Positions 1-10,971 of a stretch of 64,000 nt of DNA are shown here, piece by piece. The translations under genes and the position numbers were made by a program. Position 1 is the first letter of the stretch. Each line of letters opens with the position of its first letter. This DNA comes from Rhizoctonia solani (Eukaryota > Basidiomycota > Agaricomycetes > Cantharellales > Ceratobasidiaceae). The stretch is from the NCBI RefSeq assembly GCF_016906535.1, contig NC_057374.1:186001-250000 (forward strand), read 5' to 3'. A model generated the notes under the pieces. That model had not been told where the DNA came from. It was given only the letters and a program-made list of their open reading frames with translations, and did no database searches.

Positions 1-2970
1 TCCAATTTCAAACTCCGTCGGGTTCCCGTATTCCCCGGCTGTCATTTGTTGCTTAGATTGCCGGAGAGCAGACTCTACTTTGCTCCATTGTGCTTCCATG
101 GTCTGGGCTAGATCATCTGCTTCTGGGACGTCCGTTGGTACGTTGGAAGGTGTCAGGGTGGGTTCCCAACCATATAAGGCCTTGAAGGGGGTTTTGCCCG
201 TGCTGCTATGTACAGCGTTGTTATAGGCAAACTCCGCCATGGGGAGCCATTTGGTCCAGTCCCTTTGGTTGACCCCTGAGTATGCTCTAAGGAAGTGTTC
301 AATGGAGGGGTTTACTTGTTCCGTTTGGCCGTCGCTTTGAGGGTGGTATGCCGATGAAAAGTGTGGGTCAATTCCCAGGTGTTTGTAAAGAGCCCGTAGG
401 AATTTGTTATTGAAGACCCTTCCTCTATCCGATATTGTCTTTTCCGGCATCCCATGGCGTTTCCATACGTGTTCCAGGAATAACTCCGCTAGTTCGGGCG
501 CTTTCAGCTTTTTGGAACATTTGACAAATATCCTGTACTTGGTGAAACTGTCTACTATGACCAGGATGGAGTCGTGGTTCCCGTCCTTTGGTAAATCTAC
601 AATCATATCATAGGAGACATGTTGCCACGGTCTGGATGGGAGTTTGAGCGGCTGCGGGGGAATGGAGGCGTATTTTGGTTTCCTGATTTGTTGGCAGGTT
701 TCACAGGAATCCATGTGCCAATAGGTGTCGGCGCGGATGCCAGGCCAATAGTAATTCCTGCAGATCAATTCCAACGTTTGCTGCCTTCCAGGGTGTCCGG
801 CCAACGGGCTGTCATGGAAGATACGGAGTAGATCAGTCCTCAGCGTTCCAACGTCAGCAACCACAATTTGTCCTTGGTAGAAGAGTAGGCCCGCTTCCAT
901 TTCGTAATCCTTGAACGCGCGTTTGATGGATGGGGGCGCTTTGGACTTGTTCTGTAGGAATTGGAGGATTTCCTCCAGGGACTCATCTTGATCCAGGGAA
1001 GCCTTGATTTGGCGTTGTAGCTCCTTTTCTGGTGTAACTAAGGCAACATTGGCAAATACGGGTTCCAGGAGCATTGTTTGATTGGCGGGAGGGACATTGG
1101 CATGATCCGAGCGGCGTGAGAGAGCATTGGGTTTTCCTGACTGTTTTCCTGGGCGGTAGACTATTTGGAAGTTATAACCGGCGAGGAGCAGATGCCATCG
1201 TGCATGGCGTCGATTGAAGGTGCGGGACTCCTTCCAGTATTCCAGGTTGCGGTGGTCCGTGAACACAGTGATTGGGTGTAAGGTTCCTTCCAAGAAGATA
1301 CGCCAGTACTCAAAGGATCGAATGATAGCCAATAGTTCCTTGTCATGGGTATCATAATTTTGTTCCGCTCCCTTGAACAATTCTGACAGGAATCCTAAGG
1401 GGTGTAACCGTCCGTCTTCCTGGCGTTGGCTGAGTATAGAACCTGAGGCTGCACCTGAGGCGTCCGTTTCCAGAAAATAAGGTTTGGCAGGATCAGCGTG
1501 GCACAGGACCGGGGCATTGGTGATGGCATCTTTTAAACCCTGGAAGGCTTCTTGTTCTTTTGGACCCCAATTCCAAGCCGTATCTTTCCTGACCAGGTTG
1601 TGTAGCGGCCTGGCCATGTGGCTGAAGTTGGCAACAAATTGGCGGAGGAAGTTTGCGAATCCAAGGAAGGATTGTACTTCCTTAACCTTTGTGGGAGTAG
1701 GCCATTCCTGGACTGCTTGGATTTTGAGTTTGTCCAAGCTGAAGCCCTTATCCAATACGATGATCCCCAGGTATTCCACGGAGGTAACATGGAAAGTGCA
1801 TTTTGAGGCCTTGCAAAACAGTTGGTTTCCTAATAGGCGCCGTAGGACTTCATGGACGTGTTGGGTGTGGGATGCGTCATCTTTTGAGTAAATCAAGATG
1901 TCATCTAGGTATATGATGACGCATACATCCAGTAAGTCTTTAAACAGTTCGTTCATGAAGTGTTGAAAGGCGGCAGGGGCGTTTGTTAAACCAAAAGTCA
2001 TTACTAAGGACTTGTACAGGCCGTATTTGGTACGGAAGGCCGTTTTCCATTTGTTGCCTTCCTTGACCCGGACGTTGTTGTAACCCCACCTCAGATCTAG
2101 CTTGGTAAAGACCTTGGCACCGCGGAGCTGGGCCATAAGGTTGTCTGGACGGGGTAGTGGGTACACGTTTTTCTTAGTACGGTTATTCAAGCGGCGGTAG
2201 TCAACAACCAGCCGACGGGAACCATCCTTTTTTGGCACAAACATGACAGGAGAGCTAATTGAGGATTTACTGGGACGGATCTTCCCAGCCTTAAGTTCGT
2301 CTCTGAGCCAATCCTTAAGTGTGGCGGATTTGGCGTTGGTCATACTGTATAGGGGCGAGTTTAAGGGTCCTTCTTCCATGAGTTCTATACTAATATTGTA
2401 GTGCCTATGGGGAGGGAGCTTGTTGAATTCTTCCTCTCCAAATACCTTAGCGTATTGGTGGTATTCGAGGGGCACTCCTTCAAGTGGGTTCTTGTCTGCT
2501 TCCTCCTCTTTGGCAATGGCTACATGTTCCGGGGGCGTGTGAGGGAATGAGAGGGTGCGCAAGTTCCAATCTATTTCTGGATTATGGGCGTCTAACCATT
2601 TTAGGCCTAAGATGGCTGGGTGGTTTCCAGTGTTACATATGAGGAATGTCTCCGTCATCCTCTTGCCATCAAAGGTAAAGGTTAGTGACGCCTTTTTCCA
2701 GATTTTGCCAGCCTGGGGGCTCAACCCATTGAGCATAGTAACGGTGCGGGGTGTTGGGAGGGCTATGAGAGGTAGGCGTAGTGCCTCGGCGGTACGTGGG
2801 TGAAGGAATGACAATGTGGCGCCTGAGTCTATCAGGACTTCTAGGTGTTCCGCTTGTTTTTCTGGTTTAATCAAAATTGTGAACAGGGGGGAAATTCTAT
2901 TGTTACTATCAGATATATTACAAATTTCGATAAATCCAGAGTCCTTGGGGTCCTTGCGCGCGGCAGCAGG
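1..2970 (-). CDS. Gypsy pol polyprotein, partial (protease, RT, RNase H, integrase)
   Basis: Reading the - strand from about 2,970 gives one frame that I can follow to base 1 without a stop, about 990 codons; it runs off the edge. In order it shows an aspartic protease (LIDSGAT, about 2,840), a reverse transcriptase with the catalytic IYLDDILIYS box (about 1,900), an RNase H (ETDASGAASG, about 1,455), an HHCC integrase zinc finger (HDSPLAGHPG ... CETCQQ, about 830-690) and the DDE integrase core (SYDMIVDLP, ISDRG, SAYHPQSDGQTEQ). The C-terminus, where a chromodomain may sit, is outside. The frame differs from that of gag, so pol expression needs a frameshift or reinitiation. The translation was done by eye; a computed one would confirm that it is open. 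Confidence 0.85.
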
Positions 2971-2975
2971 TACCC

Positions 2976-4328
2976 TTACTCTTTTGCCGATTGGTACTTG
3001 GAGTCTTTGCCAATCTTGGCGGCTTCCTTGGCTTTCCCCTTATCCTCAATAGGGGTAGCCTTCCATCCTGTGCGGCATTCCGCAAACTTGTGACCCATTT
3101 TGCCGCATTTGATACAGGCGCCAGCGGCGCGGCGGCGATTGCGTTCTTCTTCCAACACAAATTTGGGGTCGTCGGAGAGTTTCTTTGAACCGGTTGTGGC
3201 TTGGCCGGTACTCGTCCCCCTTGCGGGGTTGGATGGTCTGCTAGGCTTATTATCCCTTGGTGGATGGCTAGCACGCTCTTTGCGGAGAGCGTTGTCGATG
3301 ACGAGTGCTGCATTCTGCAGCTCAAGGAGTGTTTGGGGCCGGTGTTTGCAGGTTGCGATTTGGCGACTGACCTCCCAGTGGAGGCCACGGGCGAATTGGC
3401 CTCTAAGGGCCGCGTCGTTCCAGTCCAGTTCCATTGCCAGGGTTCTGAACTTGGTAATATAGTCCGCACATGTGCCGGACTGGGTAAGCGTGGTGATTTT
3501 CCGCTCGGCGGCCCTTGTGGCGTCAGGGTCGCCGAATGCTGCCAAGAACTCTGTTTTGAATCCTTCGACCGTTTGAATGATGGCCCAATGTGAGCCAAGT
3601 TGGTCAAGGTGAGGGTGGGCCCAGGCCCCAGCGGTGTCCTTCATGTTCATCAAGAGGAAGGATAGTACCTCTTGGTCGGTGGGGAACATCCGCGAATTGA
3701 GGCGGGTCCAGGCCAACATTTGGGTCAGCCACTGCTTTGCTTTGCTCCCTATTTTGCCTGTGTAGGCGTCGGGGTGGTCAACCTTGACCAGAGCGGAGTA
3801 GGTGGCAACTGGAGCCGGAGGAGGAGGGGCAGCTGTCCCGATCGGGGATTGGAGACGCGGAGATGGAGGGGGAGATGGGACTTGCGGGGGCACTGCCCGG
3901 ACAGGAGTGGGTTGGGCAAAGGTGGGGAGCCCTCTAGATGGTTTGGGCCAGAACAAGACCCGACTAGTCAATCCAACAGGGTCAACTTTTGATAAGGGGC
4001 GTGGTGTTGCTTCCACGGCCGGGGGTTTTGTGTCCTCTGGGGTCCGGGGCCCGTGGAGTTGGAGGCTCCTAAGCCCATCCTTGACAACATCGACGGCTTG
4101 GGATATATTTTTGACGTTGGTGCGGGTCTCGATCCCGGCTTCCTTGATTTCCCCAACTTCTCGCTCGAGGCGTTTGACTTGGCCAAGGAGGCCAAGGAGG
4201 AGGCGTGTGACGCGCTCGAGGGACACTTCCCCAAGCTCGACAGGGGTGGCTGGCGGAAGGAAGGGTCCCAGGTCCCCTTGATCGATAGGGGAGCGGGTTC
4301 GAGAGGGCGGCCAGGAGCGGGTTGCCAT
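2976..4328 (-). CDS. Gypsy Gag (capsid/nucleocapsid) protein
   Basis: About 450 aa from the ATG at 4,328; the open frame extends slightly upstream without another ATG. It is the structural protein of the virus-like particle, which packages the element's RNA in the cytoplasm. The N-terminal third is rich in Pro, Ser and Thr with a predicted helical stretch. A retrotransposon gag capsid-like region follows (around WLTQMLAWTRLNSRMF and the helices after it). The C-terminal nucleocapsid has one CCHC zinc knuckle, CIKCGKMGHKFAEC (C-X2-C-X4-H-X4-C), at about 3,085-3,125. The stop is immediately before pol, which lies in another frame. No internal stops are seen. Confidence 0.85.
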   Translation of the reverse strand: MATRSWPPSRTRSPIDQGDLGPFLPPATPVELGEVSLERVTRLLLGLLGQVKRLEREVGEIKEAGIETRTNVKNISQAVDVVKDGLRSLQLHGPRTPEDTKPPAVEATPRPLSKVDPVGLTSRVLFWPKPSRGLPTFAQPTPVRAVPPQVPSPPPSPRLQSPIGTAAPPPPAPVATYSALVKVDHPDAYTGKIGSKAKQWLTQMLAWTRLNSRMFPTDQEVLSFLLMNMKDTAGAWAHPHLDQLGSHWAIIQTVEGFKTEFLAAFGDPDATRAAERKITTLTQSGTCADYITKFRTLAMELDWNDAALRGQFARGLHWEVSRQIATCKHRPQTLLELQNAALVIDNALRKERASHPPRDNKPSRPSNPARGTSTGQATTGSKKLSDDPKFVLEEERNRRRAAGACIKCGKMGHKFAECRTGWKATPIEDKGKAKEAAKIGKDSKYQSAKE

Positions 4329-4415
4329 GGGATGTGTTGGCGGATAGGAGCGGCCAGCGTGAGAGGAGGCCCGGGAAGAGGAGCAAGTGGGGGTGCGCAA
4401 GGTAATGGTGGGCAA

Positions 4416-4830
4416 GTGTGGGAAGTGGGAGGCTATACAGCCAAGGTGCCTATATCAGGGCTTATGAGCGCTTTATTGCGTTATACGCTAAGAACCTGCG
4501 TCAAACAACCTAGCGTTGAACAGTAAGTGTAGCTAATCACAGCTGTGGGCGGGCGTGATGTAGAACCTAGTCTCTGCAAGCGGGTGTATCTGCTGTCTGG
4601 TTCCGCTAGCAAAGGGTGCGGCAACCGTGTGGTATGCGGGCGATAGGGTTAGCCTGCCTTATAGCAATTTGCTACTACGTGGGACCGACAGCTCTTTGAT
4701 TATTCCAGCTGAAAGGGGAGTCCAATCACGTGTTTTTGCTCGTGCTAGTACAGGTAACCTTCTTGGTGGTTGGTGCTTAGTAGTGGGTGTCGCAGAACGG
4801 TTTGTAACCGACGTAAGGTCAATTACCTAG
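4416..4830. other. 5' leader of gypsy element 0
   Basis: This is non-coding sequence between the 5' LTR and gag. The first bases inside the LTR should hold the primer binding site, but I could not match it to a particular tRNA. No gene is seen. Confidence 0.5.
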
Positions 4831-5404
4831 TGTCCTAAACGTCTGTAAGGACGTCGAGGGTGCGGGCGCTTGTGGCCGTGTGACTAATACAGTAAAACCG
4901 CTTAAGGCGGCGACGGGGTACCCTACGACAACAAACTAACTAACTACAATGACCACACGCTATAAGGCAATGGCGGGCTATGTATGTACAGCAAGGGCGA
5001 CGCTTAAGGCGTGTATCTAAGTGGTTTACTGGGCTGTAATGCCCTCGTACAATGTAGGATGCAACAAGAGGTAATCAACCTGGGTGTTACCATGGTTGGT
5101 TGGCCTCCTTATATATTACAGAGCTATCTAATTACAAATACAACTATATGCAATACCGTATCAAATAAGAACCCCAATCCGCAGTTGGCCTTACTCATGC
5201 ATACGTGTTGCTGACGTGTCATAATGATGTCATTGGGTGGAGGTGGCTACGTATGCTGAGATAAGCGCAGATGGGGACGTGGCTTGGCGCTTTAGCGTAT
5301 GATATAAGCGCCGATGTCACGTGATTGAAAATGTTCTCCAATTGCCTTTGTTTAAATTCAAGAAATTGGGAATAAATTCCCTGGTATCGATTGTGTCTAC
5401 GACA
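4831..5404 (-). repeat. 5' LTR of gypsy element 0
   Basis: 574 bp, TGTCCTAAAC ... CTACGACA on the + strand. It aligns along its length with the solo LTR at 32,701-33,283 (TGTCCTAGAC ... CTACAACA), which is what fixes its ends. Internal features include the repeated ctnaaggcgg and ctgtaaggac words and the stretch ending in a CACGTG box near 5,320. Confidence 0.85.
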
Positions 5405-5640
5405 ACTTCCTTATTTGGTAACTCCTCAGTCAATACCTTCTTGACCTAGGTATTTCCTGTCTTGGCAGGAGAGTTACCATTTAAGGTAATCCAAGTACCA
5501 AGGGGTTGACCTTCATTCTTCATATATATGATGCATCATTGATGTAGGGGCATTAGTCATCCCTACATCCCCTATAGGCAATACATATACACATATATAT
5601 GTATATATATACTGGGTATAGGTAAGCAGCTTGTTTTCAA
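5405..5640. other. Short AT-rich spacer between two LTRs
   Basis: No coding potential is seen. It contains a dense run of tatata/catata repeats at about 5,580-5,615. It separates the LTR of element 0 from the unrelated LTR at 5,641. Confidence 0.5.
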
Positions 5641-6075
5641 TGTCATAACCCATATCTGGAGGGGTTATTACCATACATATCCACTGTCAAAGATATATAT
5701 AGTATATGTGATGCACAGTGATATATGAATAATATATATTGCTGGGGGACGTTGCACTCCCCCGCCCCCCTAGCCGCAGGCCAATGTTAATGGAGCCTGC
5801 GGGCAAGGTCTGAATATTATATTATTATAGAAGAGATTATGTCATCCCCCCCCACCTCAAATCCGTAGTAGTTTAGTATAGTATTTGATAAAGGACTGGA
5901 GGGGGGAGGTCATGTGACCTTGGTGGACTGTCAGTCTCTAAGTCATGAGCCCTTAGAGTAATGACAGTTCTGACTGCATATATGTGAGTATATGCGGCCT
6001 TCTAAAGACTGTGGAATATCCTATTAGTAGGTGGCTTGGTCAGGAGACATGCCAGCAAAGGCATGGGTCATGACA
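5641..6075. repeat. LTR-like 435 bp repeat (TGTCATAACCC...GGGTCATGACA), copy 1
   Basis: A near-identical copy is at 31,775-32,208, where a 5 bp duplication shows it is an LTR-type insertion. Terminal inverted repeats are TGTCATAACCC and TGTCATGACCC. Here the flanks (ttcaa on the left, gagga on the right) do not match, and its right end abuts the truncated pol of the next gypsy element, so this copy marks a rearranged junction. Confidence 0.8.
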
Positions 6076-9000
6076 GAGGAGGTTGTTCTGGGAATGGCTG
6101 GTTTGGCAATTTGTGGCTTTTGGATAGCAAGCCAACGTAAAAGACGTCATGGATTTTTAGGGTTTCCAGTAACTCTAGGCGGTAGGCGTGGCTAGAGATT
6201 TTCTCAATGACTTTGAAGGGACCAAGTTGTTTGGGGTCCAATTTATTCAAGTTGGTCTTAAGTTCCACGTTTTTTCCATCTAACCATACTTTTTTGCCTA
6301 CTGAGTACTCCGGTACTGTTCCTTGATTTCTGGCCATTTGTTCCTTGCTCATTCTCAGGGCTGACTTGGCCTCTTTCCACTCCCAGGCTAGGGTTTCTGC
6401 TACTGCATCTGCTTCTGGTATGTTGGCAGGGACATTGGCAGGGTTCATGACTGGGTTTTGTCCATAAACTAACTCAAAGGGGGTTTTCCCAGTTGCTGAG
6501 TGTCTTGCGTTGTTGTAAGCATACTCCGCTAGTGGTAACCAGGTAGCCCAGTCTGAGTGATCAGTGGTGACATAAGCTCTGAGGTAGAACTTGATGAACT
6601 GGTTCACCCTCTCAGTTTGCCCGTCTGATTCTGGGTGATAGGCTGAAGAGAAGGCCAGTTTGACCCCAAGGCGTTGGTAAAGAGCCCTTAGGAATTTTCC
6701 AGTGAACGTTGTTCCGCGGTCCAAGACTGTTTTTATTGGTAGTCCATGCAGTTTCCAGACATGACTGACAAATAGGTCTGCCAGACCTCTTGCTGTGACC
6801 TTTTTTGAAGTTGGGATGAAGTGTCCAAATTTGGAGAAGGAGTTGATAACCACTAGGATTGCATCATGCCTGTTCAACTTAGGGAACCCTGTGATGAAGT
6901 CATATGAGATTGTGTGAAAAGGAAATGGGGGGACTTCTAAGGGTTTTAAGGCAATCACAGGGTTATGGGCGCAACAATTGGCCTGGCAGGTGGGGCAGCA
7001 CTCCACCCATTCCTTGGTGGATGATTTCATTCCTGGCCACCAGTAGTTGCAGTTCAGGAGTTCTAGGGTTCTTTGCTGACCAGGGTGTCTGGCTAGTGGA
7101 GAGTTGTGGAATTCCCTCAGGAGGCGCTCTTTCAGGGTTTTGGAGTCTGGGACAACTAGTTTACCACGGTACCATAGGAGATCCTCTTCCCAATCATAAT
7201 CCCTGTAGGCCTTCCTAATAGAGAGTGGAGCGTTGTCAGTGTCCTTGGTCAGGAACTGGATGATAGGCTTGAGGGACGGATCTTCCCTGAGCTTGTCTCA
7301 AATCTCAGTAACAATCTTGAGTTCCTCTTCCAATGTGTTGGCAAAAACCTTGGATGGTAACATGACTTCTGGTTCTGAGGGAAGGTCTGTGTAGTCCAAT
7401 CTTCTGGAGAGGGCATCTGGTTTTCCTGACTGTTTCCCTGGGCAATAGTGGATCTCAAAATTGAAATTGCTTAGGAAAATGCGCCATCTAGCATGTCTGC
7501 AATTGAAGGTTCTAGCCTGCATCCAATACTCCAGATTCCAATGGTCCGTGAACACTTGTATGGGCTTGTTTGTTGCTTCCAAGAATATCCTCCATTCTTT
7601 CAGCACCTTAATGATTGCCAGGAGCTCCTTGTCATGGGTGTTGTAATTAGCTTCTGCTCCTGAAAATGACTTGGACATGTAGGCAATTGGGTGTAACCAG
7701 TTATCTGGACCTTGTTGGCTAAGTATTGCCCCCATTGCTACTCCTGAAGCGTCTGTTTCAAGGTAATAAGGTAGCGCTGGATTTGAATGGATCAGAACCG
7801 GGGACTGGGTGACTAGGGACTTCAATTCCTGAAAAGCTCCCTCCTCTTGGGTTCCCCATGACCATGGGGTTTCCTTTTTTGTGAGGTTGTGAAGGGGACA
7901 AGCCACAGAGCTGAAGTTGGGGATGAATCTGCAGAGATAGTTCACAAATCCTAGAAAGGCCTGGACTTGCTTGACTGTTTTAGGTTGGGGCCATGATGTA
8001 ACCGCCTCAATCTTTTTCTGGTCCATAGAGAAGCCAGCCAGGGATATGACAATGCCAAGGTAATTGACTGTAGTGACGTGGAAGTGACATTTAGAGAGTT
8101 TGCAAAACAACTGGTTTTTCATTAGTTGCAATAGGACCTCTCTAACATGTTCCAGGTGCTTCTCAGGGTCTTCTGAGAAAATGAGGATGTCATCCAGGTA
8201 AACTACCACTGTGACGTCAATGAGGTCACGGAACAAGTTATTCATAAAATGTTGGAAGGCGGCCAGGGCATTGGTAAGACCAAAGGGCATAACCAGGTAT
8301 TTGAACAACCCATATTTGGTCCTGAAGGCCGTTTTCCATTCATCTCCTTCCTTGATTCTGACATTGTTATATCCCCAACAAAGATCTAGTTTGGTGAACA
8401 ACTTTGCGTTCCTTAGTTTTGCCATTAGGTCATCCTGTCTGGGGAGAGGGTACACGTTCTTATGCGTGACGTTGTTGAGTTTTTGGTAGTCTACCACTAG
8501 TCTGAGAGAACTGTCTGCCTTCTTGACAAACATGACCAGGGCGCCTGCCAAAGAGGTGCTGGGGCGTATCTTCCCTGTTGCCAGTTCCTCATTGATGTGT
8601 TGTTTCAGGGCCTTGGATTCTGCGTCAGTCATGCCATAGATGGGTCCGGGAGAGAGTTTAGCGTTGGGGATCAGGTCAATTGCAATGTCATACTCCCTGT
8701 GTGGGGGGAGGACCTTAAACTCCTCTTTGCCAAATACCTTGGCAAACTTGTGATACTGTTGGGGAAGATCTGCTAGGGGGTCCAAGTCTGCTTCCTCCTC
8801 AGAGGCAATTTTTACTTGCTCCAGGAATGTGATCAATCCCTGTTGCCAGTCAATGAGGGGAGCTTCTGCCATTAGCCATGTCATGCCTAGGATAGCCGGG
8901 GTATTCCCAATGGGACAAACAAGGAAAGGGATGGAATGTAAATGGCCATTGGCCAAGACCGCAAGTTGAACCTGGTGCCATATGCAACCAGTCTGTGAAA

Positions 9001-9268
9001 TTGTACCATCTAACATTCTCACAACTTGTGGATTTTTGAGTTGGGTTTTTGGGATTTTATATTTTTCCACAATCAAGGGGGAAATGAAATTCAATGTGGC
9101 TCCAGAGTCAATGAGGGTCTTAAGGGGTTCTGCCAGGAATTTTTGGACATATAGGTTGATGAATAACAGAGGTTTTTTATTTGAGTCCAGAGCAAGAGAT
9201 ACAAATTCAAAACTGTCTAAATTGTCCATTTTTTGAGTCAAGGGCTTGGCAGCAGTCCTCAACTTCAA
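6068..9268 (-). pseudogene. Gypsy pol polyprotein pseudogene (element 1)
   Basis: Protease (LIDSGATLNFIS), RT with VVYLDDILIFS (about 8,200), RNase H (LETDASGVAMG, about 7,750) and integrase with HHCC and DDE motifs read in one - strand frame. The frame is broken by a single TGA at 7,300-7,298, where the intact copy has CGA (E-I-R-E-K). Downstream of it the frame is open again to 6,068. The protein ends artificially because the 3' part, including the chromodomain, is replaced by the unrelated LTR at 6,075. Integrase zinc-finger neighbours are also altered (HNSPLARHPG against HDSPLAGHPG). Both the truncation and the nonsense codon would abolish transposition. Confidence 0.9.
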
Positions 9269-10454
9269 TCTTTTCCCAAGCCATCCTCCGCCACCTTGGC
9301 ATCTTCTTTAATGGTGGCCTTCCAACCGTTGGGGCACTGCTTGATGCCATGACCCTTTTGTCCACATTTAACGCACAGCCCTGATGTGCGGCGGCGGTCC
9401 CTTTCTTCCGGCGTGAGGTAGTTGGGGTCCTCCAATAGACGGACCCGTTGAGTGGTAGTGGTGGAGGTAGTGGCCACACTGGCCGGGGACTTGGCGGGTG
9501 CCTTTTTAGGGCAGTTCTCCTTGTTTTTGCGGCAAGTGTTGTCTATTTTAATGGAGGCCGCAAAAATTGCCTTGAGTTCATTGGGAATATTGTCTTTGGT
9601 GGACAACAATTCCTTGACCTTCCAGTGGAGGCCTTGCGTGAATTGCGCAATGTAGGCCTCCTCATTCCAGTCTAATTCCGCCATGAGGTTGCAGAATTCT
9701 GTTACGTACTTGGAGGTGGTTGTGGTCTGGGAGAGTGCAGCAATTTTCCTAGCCGCGGCTTGTTTGGTGTCAGGGTCGGCAAACGCCTCCTTGAATTTGG
9801 CTGTTAAGGCCGGGATAGTGGTTGGTGGGTTCCCTTCACCCTTGATGATGGTCCCTATGATTGGGAGGGCCCAGTTGGCTGCCTTGTCAGTCATGTGGTA
9901 AAGAATCCACACAACCATCTGTTCCTCCTCATCAAACTGGTCCCTGTGGAGGGCAACCCATAGGAGCATTTGATCCAGCCATTGAGTGGCCTTGCGTCCT
10001 TGAGTATCCCCCTTATATGGATTGGGTAGCTCCATCTTTGGTCTTTTTACGGAAGACCCTGAATTGAATGGGGTGAGGGAGCTCAGGGACCGTTTAGGCA
10101 TTCCCTGAGGCTCCTTTTTGGGAGCCCTCCTTGGTTCTTCCTCTTCCTTGGAGTCAAACCCTGTTCCTTGAGAGGGGCGGAAAGGAGCTTTGAGTCCAGG
10201 CCTAACCGTGCCTGGAGTGTGGGTTTCCCCCCTGTGTGGGTAGGGGGGGTGACAGGCCCAGTCAATGGGCCAGGCTGGGTTTGGGCTCTGCCCTGATCCT
10301 TGTTGCCAACAAGGTTGTTGGTTTCCCTGCATAGGGCAACAAGCTGAGTAATCTGTTTGCCTTGTGACTTGACTTGGTCCTGGAGGGACCCAACTTGGTT
10401 GGAGAGGGCTGAGATAGCCTTGAGGAGAGCGCTAAGGGTTGGCTCCAGTTCCAT
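9265..10454 (-). pseudogene. Gypsy gag pseudogene (element 1)
   Basis: The start codon at 10,454 (MELEPTL) matches the intact copy's start. The N-terminal coiled region reads from 10,454 to about 10,225. The capsid region and the CCHC knuckle CVKCGQKGHGIKQC read in another frame down to 9,265. Comparison with the intact copy shows a 1 nt deletion near 10,220-10,230, next to a C run, as the cause. The stop overlaps the start of pol by 4 bases (TTGA), the same arrangement as in the intact copy, which suggests a -1 frameshift or coupled start for pol in this family. Confidence 0.85.
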
Positions 10455-10971
10455 TCCTGGCAGGTCTTGCGGAGTGGGAGATGGGCTGCAAGTGGGTGGT
10501 TGGGAATGGGATGGAATGGAGTGGCGGCCGGAACAACTGGTGGGACGGGAGTAGGGATGTGGGGCGCCAGAGCGTGTGGATGGAATTTTGGAAACAGCGT
10601 GGGGGGTGTGCCTATATCAGGACTTATGGGCGGTTTTTTATGCAGAGTGTGAACGCTAAACCCTTGTGTCAGACACCTAGCGCTGAACTATCCCTACAAC
10701 AAATCAACAGATCTGGCAATTGTGATATGAGCAGGTTTTTAGCAAGCAGGTGAATCAGCTGTCTAGGGTTGCTATCTGCTGTGTTCCGGCAAAACACGTG
10801 GTATGCGGGGGATCAGAACTCATCTGCCTTGTAGCAATTTGGTACTACATGGGGGTGGGGGATTTTTGATTATTATATCCCGCAAGGTAGCCCCAATCAC
10901 GTGATTTCCCTTGTGCTAGTACAGGGAGTCTTCTCCTTGTTGATCAAGCCTACAACAAGTTGATTTTACAA
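10455..10971. other. 5' leader of gypsy element 1
   Basis: Non-coding sequence between gag and the LTR. It aligns with the leader of the intact element (28,068-28,586), including the shared stretch tacgtgg/tacatgg followed by gggtggggga. No gene is seen. Confidence 0.6.

Larger units (their letters stand above)
1..5404 (-). mobile_element. Ty3/gypsy LTR retrotransposon (element 0), cut by the left window edge
   Basis: Gag (4,328 to 2,976), pol (about 2,970 to beyond base 1) and one LTR (4,831-5,404) lie in transcription order on the - strand, so the LTR is the element's 5' LTR and the 3' LTR lies outside the window. The order protease-RT-RNase H-integrase is that of Ty3/gypsy (Metaviridae). 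The LTR belongs to a different family from those of the gypsy copies at 6-12.8 kb and 22.9-29.1 kb. A solo LTR of this family sits at 32,701-33,283. The long open frames suggest a fairly young copy, but without the partner LTR this cannot be dated. Confidence 0.9.

Noticed and set aside
3201..3992. Overlapping + strand frames across the gypsy gag region
   Set aside because: Shadows of the - strand gag gene.
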